Source of the DNA: Afipia sp.
GTDB taxonomy: Bacteria; Pseudomonadota; Alphaproteobacteria; Rhizobiales; Xanthobacteraceae
DNA length: 64,000 bases
Assembly (NCBI GenBank): GCA_017308595.1
Contig: JAFKER010000017.1
Coordinates: 62,001 to 126,000 of the forward strand
Direction of reading: 5' to 3'
The notes beneath the pieces were generated by a model. It did no database searches. It saw only the letters and a list, made by a program, of their open reading frames with translations, and had not been told where the DNA came from. The position numbers and the translations under genes were made by a program. This document shows, piece after piece, positions 47,773-56,892 of this stretch. Within the stretch, counting starts at the first letter, position 1. Each line of letters opens with the position of its first letter.

Positions 47773-48942
47773 CTACTCGGCCAACGCCTTCATCTCCTTG
47801 TAGAGATCGGATTTTCCTTCGAAACCGATGCCCGGAAGCTCCGGCATCGTGATGTGGCCGTTCTCAACCCGCACCCCGTCCGGAAAGCCGCCGTAAGGCT
47901 GGAACAGATCCGGATAGCTTTCGTTGCCGCCGAGGCCGAGGCCTGCCGCAATGTTCAACGACATCTGGTGCCCACCGTGTGGGATGCACCGCGATGGTGA
48001 CCAGCCGTAAGTCTTCAACACATCGAGCGTGCGCAGATATTCGCAAAGTCCATACGACAGTGCGCAATCGAACTGCAGCCAGTCGCGATCCGGCCGCATC
48101 CCGCCGTAACGAATAAGATTGCGTGCATCGTGATGGCTAAAGAGGTTCTCGCCGGTTGCCATTGGACCCGGATAGAATTCCGCGAGCGAGGCCTGCAGAT
48201 GATAGTCGAGCGGATCTCCCGCCTCCTCGTACCAGAACAATGGATACTCGCGCAGCATCTTGGCGTAAGCGATGGCGGTTTCCAGATCGAAGCGGCCATT
48301 TGCATCGACCGCAAGCTGCGCCTGATTGCCGATCTCTTTCAGCACGGCCTCAATCCGCTCGCGGTCTTCTGCGAGCGAGGCACCGCCAATCTTCATCTTC
48401 ACCACGTTGTAGCCGCGCTCAAGGTAGCCGCGCATTTCCGCGCGCAGCGCCGAATTGTCCTTGCCGGGATAGTAGTAGCCGCCCGCCGCATAGACGAAGA
48501 CACGCGGATCGGCCTCGCGGTTATGACGCTCCGCCAGCAGGCGAAACAGCGGCTTTCCCGCGATCTTCGCCACCGCGTCCCAGATCGCCATATCGATGGT
48601 CCCGACCGCGACCGACCGCTCGCCATGACCACCGGGCTTCTCGTTCGACATCAGCGCTGCCCACGCCTTGTCGGGATCGATATTGTCGCCGGACGCATCG
48701 AGCAGCGTTTTCGGATCGGCTTCCAGCAGACGCGGCGCAAAGCGTTCACGGATCAACCCGCCCTGGCCATAGCGGCCGTTGGAATTGAAACCGTAGCCAA
48801 CGACGCGCCGGCCATCGCGCACAACGTCAGTGACAACCGCGACAAGGCTTGTCGTCATTTTCGTGAAATCGATATAGGCGTTACGGATCGGCGATGAGAT
48901 CGGCTTGGTGATCTCGCGAATATCGACAATGCGGACGGACAT
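47773..48942 (-). CDS. tarD: D(-)-tartrate dehydratase (enolase superfamily)
   Basis: Dehydrates D-tartrate to oxaloacetate with Mg2+. The 389-residue product is a member of the mandelate-racemase group whose closest characterised relative is TarD of Bradyrhizobium. Catalytic Lys 182 and Lys 184 lie in VVKMKIGG, metal ligands are Asp 213 (AVDANGRF), Glu 239 (FWYEE) and Glu 265 (ATGENLF), and the acid/base His 322 is in IPHGGHQMS. This numbering equals that of the known enzyme as I recall it. The start at 48942 follows AGGA; a TTG at 48951 is an alternative. Confidence 0.94.
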   Translation of the reverse strand: MSVRIVDIREITKPISSPIRNAYIDFTKMTTSLVAVVTDVVRDGRRVVGYGFNSNGRYGQGGLIRERFAPRLLEADPKTLLDASGDNIDPDKAWAALMSNEKPGGHGERSVAVGTIDMAIWDAVAKIAGKPLFRLLAERHNREADPRVFVYAAGGYYYPGKDNSALRAEMRGYLERGYNVVKMKIGGASLAEDRERIEAVLKEIGNQAQLAVDANGRFDLETAIAYAKMLREYPLFWYEEAGDPLDYHLQASLAEFYPGPMATGENLFSHHDARNLIRYGGMRPDRDWLQFDCALSYGLCEYLRTLDVLKTYGWSPSRCIPHGGHQMSLNIAAGLGLGGNESYPDLFQPYGGFPDGVRVENGHITMPELPGIGFEGKSDLYKEMKALAE

Positions 48943-49057
48943 GGGCGGCAAATCCTGTATGCTGGCTTCCGGAGATTACAGTGTGCGCGCGATGTCTACG
49001 CCCCACTCCGGAAAGTTCAAGCAGAACAACGGTCGCACCAAAAAGATGCGCCTTTTG

Positions 49058-49456
49058 CTACTCGCAAAATCGCTTTCCGTTTGTGTAGAAGCAGGACAGC
49101 GACTCACGCATTGGCGGCGAGATTTCGCGGGCGATATTGCGACGATTCCAGAGCGCGGCTCGTTGGTATTTGTTAAGGCGCGGCATGGGCGCAAGACAGC
49201 GACTGCTGAATTTTTCGTCCGTCACCATTACCCATACCGCTCTGGTGCCGTCCACCGTGCAGGTCTGCATCGCAGCCTTCTGCACGCAGACGCTGGCGCC
49301 TTCACTATAGTTTCGGCTGCCATAGACACACATAACCGGCGCGGGCTTGGCCTCGGCCGACATCTTCTGTTCGGCCTCAGATCGTTGTGCCAGCGTCTGC
49401 GCGGCAACGGGCAGGCTGGACGACAGGAGCAAACAAAGCGCGAGGGTACGGATCAT
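49058..49456 (-). CDS. Secreted Cys-rich protein, DUF1496-like
   Basis: A 132-residue product with a signal peptide (MIRTLALCLLLSSSLPVAAQ). The mature part holds six cysteines, the first four in the block CVYGSRNYSEGASVC and TCTVDGTRAVW. The CxYGxxxYSEGAxxC pattern resembles DUF1496 proteins of unknown function. Even Cys number and export suggest disulfide bonds. It sits alone between tarD and a binding-protein gene. Confidence 0.7.
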   Translation of the reverse strand: MIRTLALCLLLSSSLPVAAQTLAQRSEAEQKMSAEAKPAPVMCVYGSRNYSEGASVCVQKAAMQTCTVDGTRAVWVMVTDEKFSSRCLAPMPRLNKYQRAALWNRRNIAREISPPMRESLSCFYTNGKRFCE

Positions 49457-49548
49457 GGCACGATCCTAACGCAGGACTGCCTGCTCCAGAAGATGCCGGA
49501 ACTGAAGATGCTTAAGGAAAATGGTTCGAGACGAAATGAATTGAAGAG

Positions 49549-49580
49549 GCATCCGGCCCGGCTTAAGCCGGGCTGGATGC
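49549..49580 (-). terminator. Hairpin after the branched-chain-type binding protein gene
   Basis: gcatccggcccggc and gccgggctggatgc form a 14-base stem with one G-T-type mismatch and a ttaa loop, 10 bases beyond the minus-strand stop. The sequence after the stem on that strand is ctcttcaatt, a weak T-tract, so termination is probable rather than certain. Confidence 0.65.
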
Positions 49581-49590
49581 CAAGCAATTG

Positions 49591-50787
49591 TTACTTGGTC
49601 AGCGGACAACCGCTGTCCTTGGCGCTTGCATAGGCGGTATCGCCAGGAACCTTCGCAAGCAGCTTGTAGTAGTCCCAGTCACGCTTGCTCTCTTCCGGCT
49701 TCTTGACTTCAAAGAGATAGAGATCCGCGACCATGCGACCGTTCGCTTGCACCTTGCCGCCGGAGGTGAACGCATCATCCACCGGAAGCTCCTTCAGCTT
49801 CTTCACCACAGCGTCGCTATCCTTGGTTCCTGCGGCCTTCACTGCCTTCAGATATGACAGCGTTGAGGAATAGGTACCTGCCTGGATCATGCTCGGCATC
49901 CGGCCCGTGCGCTTGTAAAAACGCTCGCTGAAAGCGCGAGTCTTGTCGTTGAGATCCCAGTAGAAGCTTTCGGTCAGCACCAGCCCCTGTGCGGCCTTGA
50001 GCCCGAGGCCGTGGACTTCGGACGCTGTGAGCAAGAGTCCCGCGAGTTTCTGGCCACCGGCAACGATCCCGAACTCAGCGGCCTGCTTGACGGCATTGAT
50101 GGTGTCGGCGCCCGCATTGGCGAGACCGACAACCTTCGCCTTCGATGCCTGCGCCTGCAACAGGAACGACGAGAAGTCCGATGAATTCAGCGGATGGCGT
50201 ACCGCACCAAGCACTTTGCCGCCGTTAGCCTTGACGACATCGCCGGTGTCTTTCTCAAGCGCATGACCGAAAGCATAGTCTGCCGTGAGGAAATACCAGC
50301 TGTCCCCGCCTGCCTTCACCAGCGCACCGCCGGTGCCGACCGCCAGTGCGTGGGTGTCGAATGCCCAGTGGAAGCCGTAAGGCGAGCATGAAGCTCCGGT
50401 TATCGCCGACGACGCGGCGCCGACAACGATATCGATCTTTTTCTTTTCCTTGGTGAGTTCCTGAACCGCGAGCGCAACGGACGAGGTCGTCAGTTCGGTA
50501 ATCATGTCGACGCCGTCGGTGTCGTACCATTTTCGCGCGATGCTGACCGCCAGATCAGGCTTGTTCTGATGGTCGGCCGACACGATCTCGATCTTGCCAC
50601 CCAACACTTCGCCGCCGAAATCTTCGACGGCGATCTTCGCCGCCTCAATCGAACTCTTTCCGCCGTAGTCCGCATAAACACCGGACTGGTCGTTGAGGAT
50701 GCCGATCTTCACGCCTTGTGCCGAGGCCGGCAGTGCTGTGGTCATGCTGAAAGCCGCAACTGCTGCGGCCAGAAACTTGGATGTCAT
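49591..50787 (-). CDS. Branched-chain amino acid-type ABC transporter substrate-binding protein
   Basis: A 398-residue periplasmic protein with a signal peptide (residues 1-23, ending ASA) and the LivJ-like fold: VKIGILNDQSGVYADYGGKS, then DTINAVKQAAEFGI and WDYYKLLAKVPGD near the C-terminus. The start at 50787 follows GGGAG; the frame is open upstream to 50898. No permease or ATPase gene is adjacent. Proteins of this type in this group often bind aromatic or dicarboxylic acids, but the ligand is unknown. Confidence 0.88.
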   Translation of the reverse strand: MTSKFLAAAVAAFSMTTALPASAQGVKIGILNDQSGVYADYGGKSSIEAAKIAVEDFGGEVLGGKIEIVSADHQNKPDLAVSIARKWYDTDGVDMITELTTSSVALAVQELTKEKKKIDIVVGAASSAITGASCSPYGFHWAFDTHALAVGTGGALVKAGGDSWYFLTADYAFGHALEKDTGDVVKANGGKVLGAVRHPLNSSDFSSFLLQAQASKAKVVGLANAGADTINAVKQAAEFGIVAGGQKLAGLLLTASEVHGLGLKAAQGLVLTESFYWDLNDKTRAFSERFYKRTGRMPSMIQAGTYSSTLSYLKAVKAAGTKDSDAVVKKLKELPVDDAFTSGGKVQANGRMVADLYLFEVKKPEESKRDWDYYKLLAKVPGDTAYASAKDSGCPLTK

Positions 50788-50928
50788 ATTGCGCTCCCGG
50801 TTATTCTTGCTTGAGGAGCCACTTATAGCGGCATCGCGACTGCGCAGGGCATTGAACTTTCGCAGCGGCTTCATGCAATTGATGCAAAAATTTTGCACCG
50901 CACAACAAATAACCTGGGTGCGGCAGGT

Positions 50929-51201
50929 TCAGCGCCCCGGCCTGAACCGTCCGGCAGATAATCTCCGGAACCGCACGCCTTTTCCGTCAGCAAGCCGCGT
51001 GGCTTCGTAACCTCCGTCACGGATAGCGTCACGCTGCGGCCGCGCATTTTCAGGATTGCGCTCCTTCTCCCACCAGGATGCCCGCTGCGACGCGCGCGGC
51101 AGGGCAAAGCCAAGGATGTCCTCGATCTCCTCGAAGGTCAGGACCAATTCCACCTTGGTCTGGTGCGCGAGATAATCGCGAAGCGGATCGAAGTTGTCCA
51201 A
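50929..51201 (-). CDS. Small DUF7662-like protein
   Basis: A 90-residue soluble protein whose first half (FDPLRDYLAHQTKVELVL, then FEEIEDILGFALPRASQ and ASWWEKE) matches the DUF7662 pattern of small proteins that often stand alone or accompany endonuclease-like domains. No ATG is available; the likely start is the TTG at 51201, preceded by AGGGA. The function is unknown. It is divergent from the epimerase gene with a 77-base spacer. Confidence 0.7.
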   Translation of the reverse strand: MDNFDPLRDYLAHQTKVELVLTFEEIEDILGFALPRASQRASWWEKERNPENARPQRDAIRDGGYEATRLADGKGVRFRRLSAGRFRPGR

Positions 51202-51278
51202 TCCGGCGCTCCCTGTGTTGTAAACCGGTATCCGAGCGGATAGGTACGTTGCATCGTTCCAATTGAACAGAGCTTTTC

Positions 51279-52145
51279 GTGAATCTGTTTGTCTTCGGTC
51301 TTGGTTTCAGCGCCGGATATTTTGCGAAGCGAAGCAATGATCGCGTCAGCGGAACGGTGCGCTCGCAGGAAAAGGCGGCAGCCTTGTCTGTCGCAGGGAT
51401 CAACGCGCATGTGTTCGGTCCGGGCGTACGCGATAGCGCCATCGCCGAAGATATTGCAAAGGCCGATGCACTGCTGATCTCCGTGCCGCCCGGCACCAGC
51501 GGCGATCCCGTGCTTGCAGCTTACGCACACCAAATTGCGAGCGCGCCAAACCTGCGCTGGATCGGCTATCTCTCGACCATCGGCGTCTATGGCGATCATC
51601 AAGGCGCGTGGGTCGATGAACAGACTCCGGCAACCCCGACTAACGTCCGCTCCGTCGAACGGGCGCGAGCCGAGCAAGCGTGGCTCGCCTTCGGTGCGGC
51701 GAACAACATCGCAGTCCATATTTTCCGGCTCGCGGGCATTTACGGGCCAGGCCAGAATCAGCTGGTGCAACTGGCGCGGGGCACGGCAAAGCGGATCATC
51801 AAGCCGGGGCAGGTGTTCAACCGCATCCATGTCGAGGATATTGCACGCACGCTGGATGCCTCGCTGGCGCAGCCGCGTCCCGGCGCAATCTACAACGTCA
51901 CCGATAATGAGCCAGCGCCGCCGCAGGATGTGGTGACGTTCGCTGCATCACTCTGCAACGTCGCACCTCCGCCTGAAATCAACCTCGACGATGCGGCCCT
52001 CACCGAGATGGGCCGCTCGTTCTACGCGGAAAGCAAACGCGTGCGGAACGATCTCTTGCGCAGCGAACTCGGCGTCACGCTGGCTTATCCGACTTATCGC
52101 GAAGGCTTGAGCGCCCTGCGTGCAGCAGGCGAAGGACCGGGCTGA
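51279..52145 (+). CDS. NAD(P)-dependent epimerase/dehydratase-like (extended SDR) protein
   Basis: A 288-residue Rossmann protein of the YeeZ-like SDR group. The cofactor-binding segment is VFGLGFSAGYFAKRS and YLSTIGVYGDHQGAWV contains the SDR Tyr region (YG). VHIFRLAGIYGPGQNQ and IHVEDIARTLDASL are conserved in this subfamily. It uses a GTG start at 51279. The substrate is unknown. A REP-like palindrome follows. Confidence 0.83.
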   Translation: MNLFVFGLGFSAGYFAKRSNDRVSGTVRSQEKAAALSVAGINAHVFGPGVRDSAIAEDIAKADALLISVPPGTSGDPVLAAYAHQIASAPNLRWIGYLSTIGVYGDHQGAWVDEQTPATPTNVRSVERARAEQAWLAFGAANNIAVHIFRLAGIYGPGQNQLVQLARGTAKRIIKPGQVFNRIHVEDIARTLDASLAQPRPGAIYNVTDNEPAPPQDVVTFAASLCNVAPPPEINLDDAALTEMGRSFYAESKRVRNDLLRSELGVTLAYPTYREGLSALRAAGEGPG

Positions 52146-52160
52146 AACAATATCGCTCAC

Positions 52161-52241
52161 TCGTCATTGCGAGCGAGGCGAAGCAATCCATCCTTTGAAC
52201 GAAATCTGGATTGCTTCGTCGTCAACGCGCCTCGGAATGAC
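52161..52241. repeat. REP-like palindromic element
   Basis: The sequence begins cgtcattgcgagcgaggcga and, after about 80 bases, ends with the imperfect complement of that arm (attgcttcg, then cctcggaatgac). Elements of the form cattgcgagcg...gcaatccag...ctggattgcttcg...aatga are dispersed in Bradyrhizobium-group genomes. It sits between two converging genes, the usual place, and can also act as a transcript end. Confidence 0.75.
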
Positions 52242-52251
52242 CATTCCGGCG

Positions 52252-54585
52252 TCACGCCGCCCGCGTCGCTTTCGCTTGCTGGATCGCATTCCAGATTTTC
52301 ACCGGTGTCAGCGGCGTCTGCAGAGACGTAACGCCGAACTCGCTTAGGGCATCCATCACGCCGTTGACGATGCAGGGCGGACCGCCGATTGCGCCGGACT
52401 CGCCACAGCCTTTCGCGCCAAGCGGATTTGTCTTGCAGGGCGCCGAACCGTCCAGCGTCACATTAACGTCGTGCGGCATGTCGCTCGCGCGTGGGATGCA
52501 ATAATCCTGATAGCTTGCGGTGAGCAACTGCCCGGACTCGTCGTAGACCACGCCTTCGTACAGCGCCTGTCCGATGCCCTGCGCCACACCTCCATGGACC
52601 TGACCGGTCACCAGCACGGGATTGATGGCGATGCCGACGTCATCGACCGTGGTGTACCGCACCACACGCGTCACGCCCGTCTCGGGATCGATTTCGACTT
52701 CGCAGATATGCGTGCCGTTCGGCCATGTCGGCCCGTCGACGTCGCCCTGGCTGTCAACAGTCAGGCGCGCGTCCTTCTCGCCCTTGGCCAGATCGAACAG
52801 ACTGACACGGCGGTCGGTGCCGACCACAGTCAGCATCCCGTCGCCGTACTCGATATCGCCCACTGACGCTTCGAGCATATGCGACGCCTTCTCACGGGCC
52901 TTCTGAATGAGGTCGCCGGCCGATACCACAGCCGCTGTACCGCCCACGAACAGCGAGCGCGAGCCGACGCTGCCGCCGCCTGTCGCCTTGTCGGTATCGC
53001 CTTGAATCACATCGATGCGATCCAGCGGAATGCCGAGCGCACCAGCGACCATCTGCGAATAGCTGGTTTGAAGCCCCTGCCCCATCGCCTGTGTGCCGGA
53101 TTGCAGGATTACGCGGCCTTCAGCGGTCGCATGCAGCGTCACCTTCTCGGTGTGCACGCGGCCACCGGTCCATTCGATGTAGCTGGTGAGGCCCCGTCCA
53201 TAGAGCAGCCCCTTTTTCTTCGCGGCCTTCTTGCGCGCGTTGAAGCCATCCCAGTCGGCCAGCTTCGACGCGCGCTCCAGCATGTGCGCGAAGGCGCCGC
53301 TGTCATAAACTTCACCAACTGCGTTCTTGTAAGGCAGCTGCGATGGCTTGATGTAGTTGACCTTGCGGATCTGACGCGGGTCCATTCCGATCTGACGCGC
53401 GGCGGCATCCATCAACCGCTCGACAATGAACACGGCTTCCGGGCGTCCGGCGCCGCGATAAGGCCCTGTCGGCGCGGTGTGTGTCAGCACCGCCTTGATG
53501 TCGAAGTGAATCAGCGGAAGGTCATAAACACCGGTTGCGACAAATGGGCCGAGCACCAGCGGAATGATGACACCAGCACCGGTGAGGTAAGCGCCGGTGC
53601 CCCCAAGCGAGCGCACGCGAAAGGCCAGCACGCGGCCTTTTTCATCGAGCGCAAACTCACCGGTGGAGGTGAGATCGCGGCCATGGTGCCCTCCGACGAA
53701 ATCATCAAGACGATCACCGCGCCATCGCACCGTGCGCTTCAGCTTCTGCGCGGCGTAAGCAACAATGCCGTCTTCCGGATAAAGATTGACCTTGTGGCCA
53801 AAGCCGCCGCCAATGTCGCCGACCAGCACATGCACGCTGTCCTTCGGGCGCTTGAGCACGACGTCCGCAAGAATGTCGCGTGTCGCCGTCGGTGTCTGAC
53901 TCTGAACGTGCAGGGTGAGGCGGCCGGTCTTCTTGTCTATCTCCGCCATCGTGCTGCGCGGCTCCAGGGCCGACGGCACGAGCCGCTGGCTGGTCAGATC
54001 GAGTGAAACGACGTGTTTGGCTTTAGCAAAAGCGGCCTCTGTCGCAGCCGCATCGCCATAGCTCATCGCGGCGGCGATGTTGTCCGGCGCATCGGGCCAG
54101 ACCACAGGTGCGCCGGGCACGAGGGCTTCTGCCGGGCTAATCACGGCCGGGAGAATTTCGTAATCGACGGCGATGGCCTCGGCTGCCGTCTGTGCGTCAG
54201 CGCGCGAGGCTGCAAGCACAGCAGCCACCGGCTCACCAGCGAAGCGAACAATCTCATGCGCCAGCAGGCGGCGCGGCGGCGCTTGCATGGGCGAACCGTC
54301 CGGCCGCTTGAAAATCGGCAGGGTCGGAATGGTTCCGATATTGTCGGCGACCAGATCGGCACCGGTATAGACCGCCGCGACGCCATCCATGGCCAACGCT
54401 GCGCCGGCGTCAATCGCCTTGATCTTCGCATGGGCATGCGGCGAGCGGAGAACATAGAGCCAAAGGGCGCCGTCCTGCGGCTTGTCGTCGATGAAATGTC
54501 CCTGCCCTGTGAGAAGCCGCTGGTCTTCGAGGCGCTTGACGGATTGTCCCGCGCCGAAGCGCAGATTGGCGGGCAGAATGTTCAT
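52252..54585 (-). CDS. Xanthine dehydrogenase/CO-dehydrogenase-family molybdopterin-binding subunit
   Basis: A 777-residue large subunit. The Mo-cofactor signature PYRGAGR (residues 375-381) is the form II variant of the CoxL active-site loop rather than the form I AYXCSFR, and the base Glu is in GCGESGAIGGPP. EPRSTMAEID, LVGDIGGGFGHK and GTQAMGQGLQT are further family motifs. It lacks adjacent FAD and 2Fe-2S subunit genes, which normally accompany it. The frame is open upstream to 55509, but 54585 follows AAGGA and starts like the family. The substrate is unknown. Confidence 0.9.
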   Translation of the reverse strand: MNILPANLRFGAGQSVKRLEDQRLLTGQGHFIDDKPQDGALWLYVLRSPHAHAKIKAIDAGAALAMDGVAAVYTGADLVADNIGTIPTLPIFKRPDGSPMQAPPRRLLAHEIVRFAGEPVAAVLAASRADAQTAAEAIAVDYEILPAVISPAEALVPGAPVVWPDAPDNIAAAMSYGDAAATEAAFAKAKHVVSLDLTSQRLVPSALEPRSTMAEIDKKTGRLTLHVQSQTPTATRDILADVVLKRPKDSVHVLVGDIGGGFGHKVNLYPEDGIVAYAAQKLKRTVRWRGDRLDDFVGGHHGRDLTSTGEFALDEKGRVLAFRVRSLGGTGAYLTGAGVIIPLVLGPFVATGVYDLPLIHFDIKAVLTHTAPTGPYRGAGRPEAVFIVERLMDAAARQIGMDPRQIRKVNYIKPSQLPYKNAVGEVYDSGAFAHMLERASKLADWDGFNARKKAAKKKGLLYGRGLTSYIEWTGGRVHTEKVTLHATAEGRVILQSGTQAMGQGLQTSYSQMVAGALGIPLDRIDVIQGDTDKATGGGSVGSRSLFVGGTAAVVSAGDLIQKAREKASHMLEASVGDIEYGDGMLTVVGTDRRVSLFDLAKGEKDARLTVDSQGDVDGPTWPNGTHICEVEIDPETGVTRVVRYTTVDDVGIAINPVLVTGQVHGGVAQGIGQALYEGVVYDESGQLLTASYQDYCIPRASDMPHDVNVTLDGSAPCKTNPLGAKGCGESGAIGGPPCIVNGVMDALSEFGVTSLQTPLTPVKIWNAIQQAKATRAA

Positions 54586-54786
54586 CGATATTCCTTCGAG
54601 GTGGCGAACTGACACCCATCCGACGCGGTTACGCCGCACCGGAGGCCGGGTTCCGCATAGCACAATCGTGCTGTGGGAGTTGAGTCCGCAAAGTGGTTTT
54701 CCGCCATGCGCGGGAATCAGGTCTTTCAGGCCACGGAAAGCTCCCGTCAGCCTTGCATGCCGGCCAGCGCCGACTAAGGTCAAAAC

Positions 54787-56892
54787 ATGAACCAGATGTT
54801 CCGCCCTAAATCGTCGCCAGTGCGGGTCGCCGCGACGGCCTGCCCGCATGACTGTCCGTCGACCTGTGCGCTGGAAGTCGATGTGCTGGACGAGAACACC
54901 ATCGGCCGGGTCCGTGGTGCGCGGGACAACAGCTATACTGCGGGCGTCATCTGCGCCAAGGTCGCCCGCTATGCCGAGCGAATTCACCATCCCGACCGCC
55001 TGACCAGGCCGCTGGTCCGCACCGGCGCAAAGGGCTCGGGCACGTTCGCGCCGATCTCGTGGGACGAGGCGCTCGATCTCGTTGCTGAGAAATTCAACGA
55101 AGCAGAGGCCCGCTACGGCTCCGAGGCGATCTGGCCCTACCAGTATGCCGGCACCATGGGTCTTGTGATGCGCGACGGCATCCATCGCCTGCGCCATGCA
55201 AAAAAATATTCCGGATTCCATTCCACCATCTGCGTCAATCCGGCCTGGACCGGGTTCGTCGCAGGCACGGGTCTGCTTGCCGGTCCCGATCCGCGCGAAA
55301 TGGCGAAGTCCGATTGCGTGGTGATCTGGGGCACCAACGCGGTCAGCACCCAGGTCAACGTCATGACCCACGCGACGCGCGCGCGAAAGGAGCGCGGCGC
55401 GAAGATCGTGGCGGTCGACGTTTACATGAACGGCACCATGGAGCAGGCGGACCTCGCCGTGCTGGTGCGGCCCGGCACCGATGGCGCGCTGGCCTGCGCG
55501 GTGATGCACTGCCTATTTCGCGACGGAAAGGCGGATCGCGACTTTCTCGCGAAACATACTGACGTGCCGGATGAGCTTGAGCTGCATCTGCGCAGCCGCG
55601 ACCCGGAATGGGCCTCGAAAATCACAGGCTGTCCGGTCGAAACCATTGAGGAGTTCGCCGGACTGGTAGGAAATACACCGCGGACATATCTCAGGCTTGG
55701 TTACGGCTTCTCGCGTTCCCGCAACGGAGCGGCCAACATGCACGCCGCAAGCTGCATCGCAGCAGTCAGCGGCGCGTGGCGTCATGAAGGCGGCGGCGCC
55801 TTCCATAACAACGGCGCAATCTATCACTGGGATCGCAGCCTGATCGAAGGCACAGACTTGATCGATCCGTCGATCCGCATGCTGGACCAGTCACAGATCG
55901 GCGCGATTCTCTGTGGTGACGAAGACGCGTTGTTCAACGGGCCGCCGGTGACGGCGATGCTAATTCAGAATACCAATCCCATCACCGTCGCGCCGGATCA
56001 AACTCGCGTAAAGCAGGGTTTTGCGCGCGACGATCTGTTCGTCTGCGTCCACGAGCAGTTTATGACCGAAACCGCGAAAGCCGCAGATCTCGTACTGCCC
56101 GCCACGATGTTCATGGAGCACGACGATGTCTATCAGGGCGGCGGGCAACAGCACATCCTGCTCGGACCCAAGCTGATCGAGCCTCCCGGCGAATGCCGCT
56201 CGAACCACGATGTCATCGCCGGTCTTGCAAAGCGGCTCGGTGCGACACATCGCGGCTTCGATATGACGCCGCGCGAAATCATCGACTGGACGCTGCAAAA
56301 GTCCGGCTGGGGCACGCTGGAAAATCTCGAGAGCAATCGCTGGATCGACTGCCAGCCGGATTTCGAAACTGCGCACTACACCAAAGGCTTTTCCTGGCCC
56401 GACGGAAAGTTTCGTTTCAAGCCGGACTGGCCGACAGTGCCGTTCCGCAGTCCAGGATTGTCCGGTCCCGCGGATGATCTGCCAAAGTTGCCGGACCACT
56501 GGACTGTGATCGAAGAAGCGGACGAACGCCATGGATTTCGCCTCGCGACATCTCCGGCGCGCAATTTCCTCAATACAACGTTCAACGAAACACCGACCTC
56601 GATCGGCCGCGAGCAGCGGCCCACGGTGATGATCCATCCTGACGATGCGGCCCATCTCTCGATCGCTGAAGGCGACAAGGTCGTCCTTGGCAATCAGCGT
56701 GGCGAAGTCCGCATTCATGCGAAACTATTTGATGGTGTGCGCCGGGGCGTTCTGATCGCGGAATCGATCTGGCCAAATCACGCCTATGAGGGTGGATGCG
56801 GCATCAACACCCTTACCGGCGCTGATCCTATCGCACCCTTTGGCGGGGCGGCTTTCCATGACAACCGCGTCTGGATCAAACCGGCGGGGTAA
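54787..56892 (+). CDS. Molybdopterin oxidoreductase (DMSO reductase family, 4Fe-4S)
   Basis: A 701-residue enzyme. The N-terminal 4Fe-4S ligands are Cys 19, 23, 27 and 56 (CPHDCPSTC and GVICAKVARY). Bis-MGD-binding segments (WPYQYAGTMG, CVVIWGTNAVSTQ, KIVAVDVYMNG) follow, and the C-terminal domain has ERPTVMIHP-like and LGNQRGEV parts (about residues 600-690). No twin-arginine signal is seen, so it is probably cytoplasmic. It is divergent from the XDH-type gene with a 201-base spacer. The substrate and electron partner are unknown. Confidence 0.88.
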   Translation: MNQMFRPKSSPVRVAATACPHDCPSTCALEVDVLDENTIGRVRGARDNSYTAGVICAKVARYAERIHHPDRLTRPLVRTGAKGSGTFAPISWDEALDLVAEKFNEAEARYGSEAIWPYQYAGTMGLVMRDGIHRLRHAKKYSGFHSTICVNPAWTGFVAGTGLLAGPDPREMAKSDCVVIWGTNAVSTQVNVMTHATRARKERGAKIVAVDVYMNGTMEQADLAVLVRPGTDGALACAVMHCLFRDGKADRDFLAKHTDVPDELELHLRSRDPEWASKITGCPVETIEEFAGLVGNTPRTYLRLGYGFSRSRNGAANMHAASCIAAVSGAWRHEGGGAFHNNGAIYHWDRSLIEGTDLIDPSIRMLDQSQIGAILCGDEDALFNGPPVTAMLIQNTNPITVAPDQTRVKQGFARDDLFVCVHEQFMTETAKAADLVLPATMFMEHDDVYQGGGQQHILLGPKLIEPPGECRSNHDVIAGLAKRLGATHRGFDMTPREIIDWTLQKSGWGTLENLESNRWIDCQPDFETAHYTKGFSWPDGKFRFKPDWPTVPFRSPGLSGPADDLPKLPDHWTVIEEADERHGFRLATSPARNFLNTTFNETPTSIGREQRPTVMIHPDDAAHLSIAEGDKVVLGNQRGEVRIHAKLFDGVRRGVLIAESIWPNHAYEGGCGINTLTGADPIAPFGGAAFHDNRVWIKPAG

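Noticed and set aside
54586-55509. N-terminal extension of the XDH-type gene by about 300 codons
   Set aside because: The frame is open but overlaps the divergent molybdoenzyme gene, and family members start near 54585, which has a ribosome-binding site.
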